Shown piece by piece: positions 42,656-51,129 of a DNA stretch of 64,000 bases (its first letter is position 1; each line of letters opens with the position of its first letter). The stretch lies in NCBI RefSeq assembly GCF_024584515.1, contig NZ_CP102173.1, positions 1,736,001-1,800,000 of the forward strand. Reading direction: 5' to 3'. Below the pieces are notes generated by a model. The model saw nothing but the letters and a program-made list of their open reading frames with translations, was not told where the DNA came from and made no database searches. Made by a program: the position numbers and the translations under genes. Origin of the DNA: Aeromicrobium wangtongii. Its GTDB lineage: Bacteria > Actinomycetota > Actinomycetes > Propionibacteriales > Nocardioidaceae.

Positions 42656-43641
42656 TGCGCCGACTGCGCTTGGGATGTGTCGGCACGGGCTTCATCGCGG
42701 GCAAGCACCTCGCGGCGCTGTCGTCCTTCGAGGACGTCGACGTGGTGGCAGTCGCCGATAATGTCGAGGAGCGCGCAGCAGCGGCGGCCTCTGCCCACGA
42801 TGCCCGGTGCTACACCGACGGTGTGGACCTGGTGGAGTCCGAGGATCTCGACGCCGTCTGGTTCTGTGTGCCACCCTTCGCGCACGGCCGCCTCGAGGAG
42901 GCGGCCGTGCGACATGAACTGCCCTTCTTCGTCGAGAAGCCGCTCGCTCACGATCTCATCACGGCCGAGCGCATCGCGGGCCTCGTCAAGAGCGCCGGCC
43001 TGCTCACGGCCGTCGGTTATCACTGGCGCTACCTCGACCTGGTGAAGAAGGTCCAAGCGTTCGTCCAGGACCGGCCGCCGCTGCTCCTCACTGGGCACTG
43101 GCTCGACAGCACTCCGCCCGTGCCTTGGTGGGTGCGCCGAGGTCAGTCGGGTGGTCAGCTGGTCGAGCAAACGACGCACGTGTTGGACCTGGCTCGTCTG
43201 CTGGTCGGCGAGGTGACCGATCTGCGAAGCGTGCACGTGCAGGCAACTGGAGTAGACGGCGGTCAGGACGGCGAAGAACTCGTCCCGCTCGCTTCGGCGA
43301 TCTCGCTGCGCTTCGACTCCGGGGCGGTCGGAAGTGTGTCGTCCGCTCGGGTGCTGCCAGCGCGCCATCGCGTGGGGTTGCAGCTGGTGGGCGAGGGGTA
43401 CGCCCTGGATCTCACCGAGCGAGCGATTGTCGACCACGAGCTGACTGTCACCACCGCGACCGGCACAGTGTCAGAGCGATGCGCTCAGGATCCGATCGCG
43501 GCCGAGGACCGTGCATTTCTCGACGCCGTGGCAGGTCGGGGTGACGATGTGCGCAGCTCGTACGCCGAGGCGTTGCGCACGCACTCGCTGGCCTGCGCGG
43601 CCGAACGACCGTCTGAGAACGAGGAGCCGAACGGTGCCTGA
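42655..43641 (+). CDS. Gfo/Idh/MocA family oxidoreductase
   Basis: A 328-residue NAD(P)-dependent sugar-type dehydrogenase. The Rossmann motif is GCVGTGFIAGKH (7-18), the signature lysine is in FFVEKPLAHD, and GYHWRYLDLV fits the substrate domain (YxxR). The start codon overlaps the glycosyltransferase stop, and the end overlaps the next start by 8 bases, so expression is coupled. It would oxidise or reduce a sugar or cyclitol hydroxyl; the substrate is unknown. Confidence 0.92.
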   Translation: MRRLRLGCVGTGFIAGKHLAALSSFEDVDVVAVADNVEERAAAAASAHDARCYTDGVDLVESEDLDAVWFCVPPFAHGRLEEAAVRHELPFFVEKPLAHDLITAERIAGLVKSAGLLTAVGYHWRYLDLVKKVQAFVQDRPPLLLTGHWLDSTPPVPWWVRRGQSGGQLVEQTTHVLDLARLLVGEVTDLRSVHVQATGVDGGQDGEELVPLASAISLRFDSGAVGSVSSARVLPARHRVGLQLVGEGYALDLTERAIVDHELTVTTATGTVSERCAQDPIAAEDRAFLDAVAGRGDDVRSSYAEALRTHSLACAAERPSENEEPNGA

Positions 43642-44743
43642 GCCCATCATGTGCCGATCGCTTGGCGTCGCAGGCCCGATGCAGCCTGGCCTCTTCGACC
43701 TGGAGGTCCCAGAGCTCGAGGACGGCGCAGTCCGCGTCGCCACCCGCTGGAGCGGCGTGTCGGCCGGCACCGAGTTGGCGTACGTCAAGGGCACCGATCC
43801 CGGTTTCACCTCCTTCCGCGATCAAGATCTCGGAGTCTTCGTGTCGGGTCGGGCCTCGCGTGCCTTCCCGGTGAGGGCCATGGGCTACATGGAGGTCGGC
43901 GAGGTAGTCGAGAGCAGGCGCGACGACATGGCCATCGGCATGCTCGTCGCTGCCGCATACGGTCACCGCTCCGAGCACGTGCTGACCACCTCCGACGTCG
44001 TCGTGCCCGTGCCGGACGACATCGACCCGCTGCTGGGCATCTACCTCGCACAGATGGGACCGATCTGCGCCAACGGCCTGCTGCACGTCGCTGCCGAGTT
44101 CGCCCCGGGTCAAGAGATCCGGCTGGGCGACGGCGTCCGCGGGCGCAACGTCCTCGTCACCGGTGCCGGTGTCGTCGGGCTGCTAAGCGCACTCCTGGCA
44201 CAGCTGCACGGGGCTACCGACGTCGTCATCGCCGACCCCGATCCACAGCGCCTGGCCGTGGCCGAGAACCTCGGGCTCGAGACCATCGACACCACCACGA
44301 CCGAGGTGTGGCACCGGTGCAAGGACCGTTGGCGTCACGGCCCCGGAGACCGGGGCGCCGACCTGGTGCTCCAATGCCGTGGAAAGAGTGTCGTGCTGCA
44401 CGAGGCCCTGCAGTGCCTGCGACCCCAAGGCACCGTATTTGACCTGGCGTTCTACCAGGGCGGCGCACCAGACCTGCGACTCGGCGAAGAGTTCCACCAC
44501 AACGGACTCACGATCCGCTGTGCCCAGATCGGGCGCGTGCCGCGCGGTCTCGCGGACGCTTGGGACCGTCAACGCCTCGCCGCCGAGACCGTGGCTCTCC
44601 TGCGCGCCCGTGGCGACAACATGCGTGCCCATCTCGTCACCGACGTCGTCCCCGTGCTCGAGGCGCCCGACGCCCTAGTCGCCCTGGCCCGCCGAGAACG
44701 GTCGACCACCCAGATGGTGCTTGACTTCAGTCTTCAGTCTTGA
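43634..44743 (+). CDS. Zinc-binding alcohol dehydrogenase-like protein (MDR)
   Basis: A 369-residue medium-chain dehydrogenase with Rossmann motif VLVTGAGVVGLLSALLAQLHGATDVV and an N-terminal GroES-like part (RWSGVSAGTELAYVKG). The usual catalytic zinc Cys and the GHE motif are not in their normal form (SGVSAGTE replaces the GICGTD segment), as in the sorbitol-dehydrogenase-like proteins of sugar biosynthesis clusters. GTG 43634 has GAGGAG upstream. A row of four 7-bp repeats covers its stop codon. Confidence 0.85.
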   Translation: MPEPIMCRSLGVAGPMQPGLFDLEVPELEDGAVRVATRWSGVSAGTELAYVKGTDPGFTSFRDQDLGVFVSGRASRAFPVRAMGYMEVGEVVESRRDDMAIGMLVAAAYGHRSEHVLTTSDVVVPVPDDIDPLLGIYLAQMGPICANGLLHVAAEFAPGQEIRLGDGVRGRNVLVTGAGVVGLLSALLAQLHGATDVVIADPDPQRLAVAENLGLETIDTTTTEVWHRCKDRWRHGPGDRGADLVLQCRGKSVVLHEALQCLRPQGTVFDLAFYQGGAPDLRLGEEFHHNGLTIRCAQIGRVPRGLADAWDRQRLAAETVALLRARGDNMRAHLVTDVVPVLEAPDALVALARRERSTTQMVLDFSLQS

Positions 44744-44752
44744 GTCTTGAGT
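44725..44752 (+). repeat. Four 7-bp tandem repeats across the ADH stop codon
   Basis: CTTCAGT, CTTCAGT, CTTGAGT, CTTGAGT follow each other without gaps. The reading frame ends in the third unit (TGA). A gain or loss of a unit would alter the last residues of the dehydrogenase. Confidence 0.8.
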
Positions 44753-44807
44753 GGAGACAGCCTCGCCGTGCCTGATGCGGTGAAAATTGGTGACCACAGT
44801 GTGCCTC

Positions 44808-45455
44808 TCAGGTGCCTTTTCGTCGCGCGAAGACCAGACCGGCGACCTCCACGGCTCCTGCCTGACGCAGCGCGCGCGCCATCTCGCGCAGCGTGAACCC
44901 TTCGGAGTACGCATCGTCGATGACCAGGACCCGCCTGCCCTCGACGCGGCTCGGATCGGGCACCTGGAGCGCGTCGCGCAACTCTCCTTCGGCGATCACG
45001 CGACGATCGTCGACACCGATGCCGAGAAATCGTCCGGTGGGTCGCACCTTCGCGATCAGGTCCGTCGCGAACGGCCAGCTCGGGTCGATCCGCTGGGCGG
45101 CATCCTGGATCAGCTGTAGGTAGTCCCACAAACGTCGGGCCTGCGGCCCGATGTACAGGGCGGTCGTGGTGAGATGGTCGAACCGCTCCAGTTCGGCACG
45201 ACGATCTTGGAGGTAGTCCACCAGCATGCGGCCCAGCTGCTCCGCGAGCTCCTTTTCCTCGCCGTACTTGAAGCGGTAGATCAAGTCCCAGGTCTCATCA
45301 GCGCTCTCCGAGACCGTGTACAACCGCGAGAACGCTCGGTCGGGCAGGCGACACACCGTGTTAGGACACGCGCCGTCGACCAAAGCCTCACAACAGACCG
45401 TGCACAGGCCGTCGAGCGGCGCCTGCGGCTGACCGGAGCTCGTCACTCGCGCCAC
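44808..45455 (-). CDS. ComF-like phosphoribosyltransferase-domain protein
   Basis: A 215-residue protein with an N-terminal zinc-ribbon-like cluster (CTVCCEALVDGACPNTVC) and a C-terminal PRTase domain whose PRPP-binding motif is VLVIDDAYSEGFTLRE. This arrangement is that of ComF/GntX proteins, linked to DNA uptake and processing in other bacteria; the actinobacterial role is unclear. A GTG at 45455 starts it. The central region (RFDHLTTTALYIGPQARRL) is unusual and may be family-specific. Confidence 0.7.
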   Translation of the reverse strand: MARVTSSGQPQAPLDGLCTVCCEALVDGACPNTVCRLPDRAFSRLYTVSESADETWDLIYRFKYGEEKELAEQLGRMLVDYLQDRRAELERFDHLTTTALYIGPQARRLWDYLQLIQDAAQRIDPSWPFATDLIAKVRPTGRFLGIGVDDRRVIAEGELRDALQVPDPSRVEGRRVLVIDDAYSEGFTLREMARALRQAGAVEVAGLVFARRKGT

Positions 45456-45557
45456 GCTACACAGTTCTGAAGATTCTACGATTCGATCTGCAGTGCTGCG
45501 ACGGTGGCGTGCTCGTGAGTGTGGTGCACGCCCGGGTCGTTGGTGGATGTGAGCTGG

Positions 45558-46391
45558 TCACCCCCGGTGGGCTCGGGCGGCGAGGCGGGCCAGGTCGACG
45601 CGGTTCGCGGTGCCGGTCTTGTGCAGCAGATGAGAGATGTGCGAGCTGACGGTCTTCTCGCTGATCATCAGGTCTCGGGCTATCTCGCCGTACGTACGCC
45701 CCGCGACGACGTGGGCCAAGATCTCCCGCTCGCGGGTCGTGAGGCCAAGCAGGCTGGGAGTCTCGTGTGGCGGCGCCGGACCGTCGGTCGATCCCACCGC
45801 ACCGGTGCGGATCCGCGCAGTCGTCGCGAGGGACTGCAGTTCACGCTGAAGGGGCACGGCGGCCAGGTCCTCGGCGAGCGACAGCCCGCGCCGAAGATGG
45901 GCCGCGGCGGCCGCGCGATGATGGCGATCGTGCAGCAGCAGTGACTCCGCCGCACGCACGTCCAGCGTGCTCTGATCAGCCCAGTGCAGATCGTCCACGG
46001 CCAGGACGACCGCACGGTCGCGGGCGAGATCGTCCAACCAGGTGTCGAAGACAATCGGAGCGTTCGCGGGGGAGTCGGCCGAATCCATGGCCGGTGGCAT
46101 GGGGATGCCGTCGTGTCGTGCGTCCCGCAACGCGCTCCGGATGGCGAGGAAAGGTACCGACAACGACGCAAGCGGTAGGCACGCTCCCGCCAGGACGAGG
46201 ACGGACGAGGTCGACGCCGCCTTCGAGCATGCCCGCTGCACCAGTGCGGTCTTGCCCACACCGGCATCACCGGCGATCAACAGTGTGCCCGCGCGGCCGG
46301 TGCCGGCCCGCTCGAGGAGCGCAGCAAGCACGGCCAGCTCCTCGGGACGACCCACAAGAGCGGGCTCGAACGCGTCGAGACGCGAGCCCAT
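45558..46391 (-). CDS. Miniature LuxR/LAL-type regulator lacking the middle domain
   Basis: Only 277 residues, against about 900 for normal LAL regulators. Walker A GDAGVGKTA (41-49) and Walker B-like VVLAVDDLHWADQ (128-140) are intact. At about residue 145 the ATPase core jumps straight into a tail (LLLHDRHHRAAAA) that in normal LALs lies just before the LuxR helix-turn-helix (213-275, LTTREREILAHVVAGRTYGEIAR). An in-frame internal deletion of several hundred codons is the simplest explanation. It could still bind DNA. ATG 46391. Confidence 0.85.
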   Translation of the reverse strand: MGSRLDAFEPALVGRPEELAVLAALLERAGTGRAGTLLIAGDAGVGKTALVQRACSKAASTSSVLVLAGACLPLASLSVPFLAIRSALRDARHDGIPMPPAMDSADSPANAPIVFDTWLDDLARDRAVVLAVDDLHWADQSTLDVRAAESLLLHDRHHRAAAAAHLRRGLSLAEDLAAVPLQRELQSLATTARIRTGAVGSTDGPAPPHETPSLLGLTTREREILAHVVAGRTYGEIARDLMISEKTVSSHISHLLHKTGTANRVDLARLAARAHRG

Positions 46392-46437
46392 CGGACCAGT
46401 CTTGCACCGATATCACAGCGCAAGAAGCCGCATATCA

Positions 46438-46476
46438 GGGTTTTGTGGCCGATGTCTGAGGGTTTGTTCCCGATGT
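46438..46476. promoter_or_regulatory. Direct repeats upstream of the mini-LAL gene
   Basis: GGGTTTTGTGGCCGATGT (46438-46455) and GGGTTTGTTCCCGATGT (46460-46476) are near-identical direct repeats about 22 bp apart, between the divergent mini-LAL and the small secreted-protein gene. They may be operator half-sites or part of a promoter. Confidence 0.4.
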
Positions 46477-46508
46477 GGCGCAGGCCGATGCGGAGCCACC
46501 GTGAAGTC

Positions 46509-46769
46509 ATGAACATCTTCATTCGAAAAGCGATCGTCCCCATCTCCGTCATCGTCGTCGCTACGGCAGGAACCCTGCCTGCGGCGGCGCGACCTGACGC
46601 CGGTGTCCCATTGCGAGCACCGGCCACGTCATCAGTGCAGGATTCCCTGCACTGTCCGCTCGAGCGAGTCGGTACCCAGTTCGTGCGCTGCGACAATCTC
46701 ACCGGCGCCGGTGTGCCTGCGCACGAGTGGGTCCCGGAATACCGATCGGCCGCAAACGATGCCCCTTGA
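46509..46769 (+). CDS. Small secreted protein
   Basis: An 86-residue product with a classical signal peptide (MNIFIRKAIVPISVIVVATA, cleavage likely after an AAA near residue 26) and a short mature part with two cysteines (SLHCPLERVG, FVRCDNL) that could form one disulfide. No family is recognised. ATG 46509 is chosen because it begins the signal peptide; the open frame extends upstream. It diverges from the mini-LAL gene. Confidence 0.65.
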   Translation: MNIFIRKAIVPISVIVVATAGTLPAAARPDAGVPLRAPATSSVQDSLHCPLERVGTQFVRCDNLTGAGVPAHEWVPEYRSAANDAP

Positions 46770-46813
46770 GCCCACCCCCCGTTCGTCGACGCGGCGCAGG
46801 CCCCGGGGCAGCT

Positions 46814-46847
46814 GCCCGTGAGTTGGGATGCCAATGGGCTCACGGGC
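46814..46847 (+). terminator. Terminator after the small secreted-protein gene
   Basis: GCCCGTGAG (46814-46822) and CTCACGGGC (46839-46847) form a perfect 9-bp stem, with inner TTGG/CCAA pairs, followed by TTGTTG. The remaining stretch to 47046 shows no gene. Confidence 0.65.
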
Positions 46848-47046
46848 TTGTTGATGACACTGGGCCCACGACAGCCGGGTCACGAGTGTTCGAGGAACCG
46901 CCGGTCATGACGTCCTTGGCCGCCTACGATGTGCAGGTGCCTGTCGTGAGAATCGCCGACATTGTCGGCAGGTTGGTGGATTCGAGCATCGCCCGGCCGG
47001 TTCGCAGGTGGGCTCCCGTTCGTGGAGACTTCGGTTTCGGTGAACG

Positions 47047-47580
47047 ATGCTGAGGTTCTGGAACATCATCCGTCCCGGCAAGGATCGGCCGACTCGTTCC
47101 GCGCTCGCAATCGGCCTCGTGTTCGCCGTAGTGATCGGACTCACCTCATATTGGGACTTCCGGCAGTCGGCCGATGGCCCGCGGGAGATGGCCACAGTTG
47201 TCGAGCGGCAGAAGGTCGGGCCTTCGGGCTGCCCTTCTGGCGGCCGCGGCAGATATGACCCGAAATGGGATGTCACCTGGCGGTCCGAGACACCGCCGCC
47301 TGGTCTGCCTGCCGAGTTCACCGAAGCGGCAGTCTGCAACTCGAACGAGGTCGGCGAGAGGGTCGAGATCATCCGGGTGATCGAGGCAGGTCGAACCAAG
47401 GTCTACCAAGACGTTGTCCACTCAGGACGGGAGTCGATGGAGATCGCGCTCTTGACGTTCGTGTTCGTTGGGATCTTGTTCGGCCTACCCCTCTGCTGGC
47501 TCGCGTTCGGGGTGGCTCGATGGTGGCGAAAGTTCCGAACCGATCGCGTTCGGCCAGTTAGACAGCGGCTCGATGCCTAG
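47047..47580 (+). CDS. Two-pass membrane protein, unknown function
   Basis: A 177-residue protein with transmembrane helices at about 20-36 (ALAIGLVFAVVIGLTSY) and 133-155 (LLTFVFVGILFGLPLCWLAF). The loop between them is extracytoplasmic with two cysteines (SGCPSGG, AVCNSNE). The DUF3592-like layout is common in actinobacteria; no function is known. ATG 47047. Confidence 0.75.
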   Translation: MLRFWNIIRPGKDRPTRSALAIGLVFAVVIGLTSYWDFRQSADGPREMATVVERQKVGPSGCPSGGRGRYDPKWDVTWRSETPPPGLPAEFTEAAVCNSNEVGERVEIIRVIEAGRTKVYQDVVHSGRESMEIALLTFVFVGILFGLPLCWLAFGVARWWRKFRTDRVRPVRQRLDA

Positions 47581-47661
47581 GCGCCCCTCGTTCTCTTGTC
47601 GGTCGTAGTCGCCTCCGCCGTTCGCGGGTTGCTGCTGCCGCCTTTCCGTTAGGTTGTCACG

Positions 47662-48402
47662 GTGCCCAGCGCTGGAGTCGTTGCCCTCAACCATGTCGGC
47701 GTGAGCGTTGCCGATCTTGACCGCGCCCGGACGTTCTGGGTGGACGGCCTGGGGGCCGCCGACCACGGAAGCTTCGCCTGGCCCGTGGGGACGGGCCCGG
47801 CCGACGAGTCGCTCGCGACGAAGGACACGGCAGCTGCGGTGATGCTGCTGCGCACCGACACGGCGTTCCTCGAGCTCTTCGCCTTCAGCTCGCCGACACC
47901 TGCGGCCAGGCCGGCAGCGAGCCCGGGCGTGGCCGCGCTGGCCTGGGCGGTGCCGGACGTCGCGGCGGTCCGCGCGCAGCTGGGGCTCGGCGATGACGAA
48001 CCGGTCCGTTGCCCCGATGGGACGCCGGTCGAGCTGCGCGCGGCGGACGGCGGCCCGACGGGCCTGATCGGGGTGACGGTCCGGGTGGATGACCCCGCGA
48101 ATCACCCCCTGCCGACGGTTCCAGGCCCCGTGCCGGTGACCGTGGTCGGCGGCGCGGACGCGCAGGCCGCGCGCCCGGTCGACCTGGGCGTCAACCATCT
48201 GTGCCTGGATGTCGCCGGGATCGCCGAGGTGCGGTCCGGTCTCGACCGGGTGCGCTGGCACCACGACGTCACCGAGTCCAGCGGCGGCATCGCCGCGGTC
48301 TGCTACGGCACGACGTCCGACGGAGTGCTCGTCGAGCTCTTGGAGAGTCGCAGCCCGGACGCTTTCTTGGCACGCTGCCGTCTCACACACCCCGGTCCAT
48401 GA
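47662..48402 (+). CDS. VOC family (glyoxalase/dioxygenase fold) protein
   Basis: A 246-residue protein with two paired VOC modules. NHVGVSVADLDRARTFWVDGLG opens the first and NHLCLDVAGIAEV the second; both keep the metal-binding histidines of N-H-V/N-H-L. A catalytic glutamate may be in LLESRSPD. Substrate unknown. GTG 47662. It converges with the alpha/beta hydrolase gene, with 14 bases between the stops. Confidence 0.88.
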   Translation: MPSAGVVALNHVGVSVADLDRARTFWVDGLGAADHGSFAWPVGTGPADESLATKDTAAAVMLLRTDTAFLELFAFSSPTPAARPAASPGVAALAWAVPDVAAVRAQLGLGDDEPVRCPDGTPVELRAADGGPTGLIGVTVRVDDPANHPLPTVPGPVPVTVVGGADAQAARPVDLGVNHLCLDVAGIAEVRSGLDRVRWHHDVTESSGGIAAVCYGTTSDGVLVELLESRSPDAFLARCRLTHPGP

Positions 48403-48416
48403 ACTAGATTCCCTCT

Positions 48417-49352
48417 TCAGGCTGGCGGTGGGGCGGTGTGCCGGATCAGGAAGTCGAGCTGGTCTGCGATGACGGTCTCGAACAGTGGGCCGACGTAGGG
48501 GTCGAAGTGGCCGCCGTCGTAGATCTTGACCGTGGAGTGCGGGATCCTGGCTGCTGCTGCCTCTGCGACAGGCCGGGGTGTGATCGCGTCGTGGGCGACG
48601 ATCTGGACCAGGGCGGGGCATCGGACCCGGGCGGCCCAGCGCCCGGGCGAGTACGCGCCGATGCTCAGTGCGATGCGGGCCGCCACCGTCTGGGGGTAGG
48701 CGCCCTCGCTCAGGCCCGACTCGTGGAGCAGCCTCAGCATGCCGGGATGGGCGTCCGGCGTCGTCATCATCCCGGGACGTCCGGGAAGGTTGACGCTGTC
48801 GACGAGGACGGGGTCGCGGCCCAGCCAGGAACCCACCTGATCGCGCAGGGCGGGCACCGCGACCTTCAGTGCCGCCTTCAGACCGGTCGACCTGACCGCG
48901 GCGGGCCCGCTGACGTGGGGGACCTGCGCGATGATCGCGGCCAGTGGTTCGCCCTGTCCGGCGATCGTGATGACGTGGCCGCCGGCAAATGACGTCCCCC
49001 AGGCCACGACCTTCTGCGAGTCCACCCCATCCAGGGTGCGGGCGTAGTTCAGAGCGGCACGCCAGTCCTGGTGCTGCATCCGGACACTCAGCACCTGTCG
49101 TGGCTCGCCCTCGCTGTCACCGAAGCCGCGGTAGTCGAACACCACCACGACGAAGCCCGCTGCGGCGAACCGTTCGGCGTAGGCGTACAGCCGCAAGGCG
49201 CGCACCGCGCCGAATCCGTGCGCCATGACCACCACAGGTCGCCGGCCCGCGCAATCGGAGGTCGGGCGGTAGACGCGGGCGGCGCAGCGGGTGCCGTGGG
49301 CGTCGAACCACTCCTCGGAGAACGTGAACGTGCCGGTGGCTGCTTCGGCCAT
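48417..49352 (-). CDS. Alpha/beta hydrolase
   Basis: A 311-residue hydrolase. VVVMAHGFGAVRAL, VVVFDYRGFGDSEG, nucleophile elbow WGTSFAGGH, and C-terminal acid and His (IVAHDAI, YDGGHFDPYVG) make a complete triad. It resembles DUF1100/peptidase-S15-like small hydrolases. ATG 49352 has AAGGAG upstream, so the longer open frame is not used. Cytoplasmic. Confidence 0.9.
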   Translation of the reverse strand: MAEAATGTFTFSEEWFDAHGTRCAARVYRPTSDCAGRRPVVVMAHGFGAVRALRLYAYAERFAAAGFVVVVFDYRGFGDSEGEPRQVLSVRMQHQDWRAALNYARTLDGVDSQKVVAWGTSFAGGHVITIAGQGEPLAAIIAQVPHVSGPAAVRSTGLKAALKVAVPALRDQVGSWLGRDPVLVDSVNLPGRPGMMTTPDAHPGMLRLLHESGLSEGAYPQTVAARIALSIGAYSPGRWAARVRCPALVQIVAHDAITPRPVAEAAAARIPHSTVKIYDGGHFDPYVGPLFETVIADQLDFLIRHTAPPPA

Positions 49353-49607
49353 TGCCGACTCCTTCGGTCGTACGCGCCCAGCCATGGTTCTTGGACGTCG
49401 ATCGAGAAGGTACTGGCTGTCTTGATCGACGTGCAAGATGGAGTGACGCATGCCTCGAAACCGACGACGCCGCCATCGAGGTCCTGGGACACGAGAACCT
49501 CCGGGATGGAGTGGGCCTTTCGGCAAGCCACCCCTCACCCGGAGGTTCTCCCTCACATCAAGCAGGTCGCGTCACCGACGTCCTGGCTGAGTACAACTGG
49601 GTGCGCT

Positions 49608-50699
49608 TCAGGGCACCAGAATGAGCCGGATGGGGTCGCCGACTTTGCGCTGGAGCTGGCTCACCGCCTCGGCCGCCTCCGCAAGCGGGATGTGGGCAGT
49701 GATGGACGGGGCGAGGTCGAGACGGCCCCCGGAGCTCAGTGCAATGAGCTGCTCAACGCTCCCGTCGCTGGATCCGTAGTGTCCCCGAAGCTGATTGCCC
49801 TTGACGCTGAATCCGATCCCATCAGGAACGGTGAGCGGATGGGGAGTTAGACCAACGAGCACCAGAACGCCGCTGAGGCCGAGCAGCGCCGCGGCCTGCT
49901 CGCGCACCGCGGGCACTCCGGCGAAGTCGAAGGCAAGATCCAGGCCACGGCCGCCAGTGGCGGCCCTCACCTCCTCGGCCACCGATGGGCTGCTCGGGTC
50001 GAGTGCCAGGTCTGCGCCGAACGACAAGGCCCGTTCGCGCGCGCTCGGCACGGGATCCAGGGCGATGATCGGGTATGCACCGGCCATCCGGCAGATCCGC
50101 ACGCCATGCGCACCCAGCCCGCCGATGCCCCAGATACCGACCGCTTGGCCGGGCCGCAGCTGGCCAGTGTCAACGATCGCGGAGTAGGGGGTAGAGACTG
50201 CGTCAGGAATGATGGCGGCCTGGTCGAACGGAAGGTTGTCCGGAATTGCGATCAGGGTGTCAGCTCTGGCGATCGTGAACTCTGCCCAACCCCCGTCATA
50301 GTCAACCCCGCGAGTCCGCACCTCCGGGCATGGTTTCCGCTGCAAGCACGCGGGACACAGACCACATGCCTGCCCGGCCTGCAGCGCCACCCTTGTCCCG
50401 ACGGTCCACCCGGTGACGCCCGGTCCGATCTCCTCGATCACCCCTGCCGTCTCGTGGCCCAGCGTCACCGCGTCGCTCTTGTTGAACGGTGGCGTCAGGC
50501 TGCCGTCGATCAGATGGATGTCGGACAGGCAGACGCCCGAAGCCTTCACTGCCACCAGCACTTCGCCGGGCCCGGGCCGGGGGACCGGCACCTCCTCGAC
50601 GGCGAACCGCCGAGGGTTGAGGGTCAGCCTCCCGGCCAGCATCGTCCGTGGGCTCTCCTCGGGGGTGCTGATTGGCTCGTCGCGTTGTTCCATTGACAT
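49608..50699 (-). CDS. Zinc-dependent alcohol dehydrogenase
   Basis: A 363-residue MDR enzyme. Catalytic zinc ligands in GVCLSDIH and GHETAG, a structural zinc lobe CGLCPACLQRKPC, and Rossmann motif GIGGLGAHGVRICRM. It is similar to alcohol dehydrogenases acting on primary or aromatic alcohols. ATG 50699 has GGAGGA upstream. It lies downstream of a decayed acyl-CoA ligase on the same strand, so they may once have formed a pathway. Confidence 0.92.
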   Translation of the reverse strand: MSMEQRDEPISTPEESPRTMLAGRLTLNPRRFAVEEVPVPRPGPGEVLVAVKASGVCLSDIHLIDGSLTPPFNKSDAVTLGHETAGVIEEIGPGVTGWTVGTRVALQAGQACGLCPACLQRKPCPEVRTRGVDYDGGWAEFTIARADTLIAIPDNLPFDQAAIIPDAVSTPYSAIVDTGQLRPGQAVGIWGIGGLGAHGVRICRMAGAYPIIALDPVPSARERALSFGADLALDPSSPSVAEEVRAATGGRGLDLAFDFAGVPAVREQAAALLGLSGVLVLVGLTPHPLTVPDGIGFSVKGNQLRGHYGSSDGSVEQLIALSSGGRLDLAPSITAHIPLAEAAEAVSQLQRKVGDPIRLILVP

Positions 50700-50808
50700 A
50701 GGAGCTCCTCCGTCCTTTCGGGTGACACGTCGGTGCCGCGGTTGCAGTGCCGACAGTGCATCGTGCTGTTCCACGGCCTCGGTGGATCCTCCTGATGTGA
50801 GGACGTGG

Positions 50809-51013
50809 TCACTCACTACGAAGGCCGAAGGCCTTGGGGATCTCGCCGGCAGCGTCATCGGGCACGGCGACCTCAGCGACGTCCCGGATCTCCGGGTGGG
50901 ACAGACGCAGGGCCTCGAGCTCGACCGGCGCGACCTGGAGCCCATTCTACTTGCCGAGTTCCTTGAGCCAATCGGCGATGAACATCGTCCGTGCTCGTCG
51001 ACCCGCGCGTCCC
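50809..51013 (-). pseudogene. Remnant of a 4-coumarate-CoA-ligase-type ANL enzyme (C-terminal end)
   Basis: The minus strand encodes MFIADWLKELGK, a TAG stop, [31 protein letters not shown] and AAGEIPKAF, then TGA at 50809-50811. This matches the C-terminal signature of 4CL enzymes ([26 protein letters not shown]), with a stop in place of the tyrosine. A frame slip near 50985 separates it from VDEHG further upstream. Only about 70 codons survive, so the gene is dead. The rest of 50700-51129 holds nothing else that I can support. Confidence 0.75.
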
Positions 51014-51129
51014 TTCACGTCAATGGCACGGGTATGAAGCTAGTGACATCCCCCCATGTGAGCCGGTGACGTGACCGAAAGATCTCGCAGGCCCGATCTG
51101 TTGTCATCTGGGGTGTGACTGCGGTCTGG

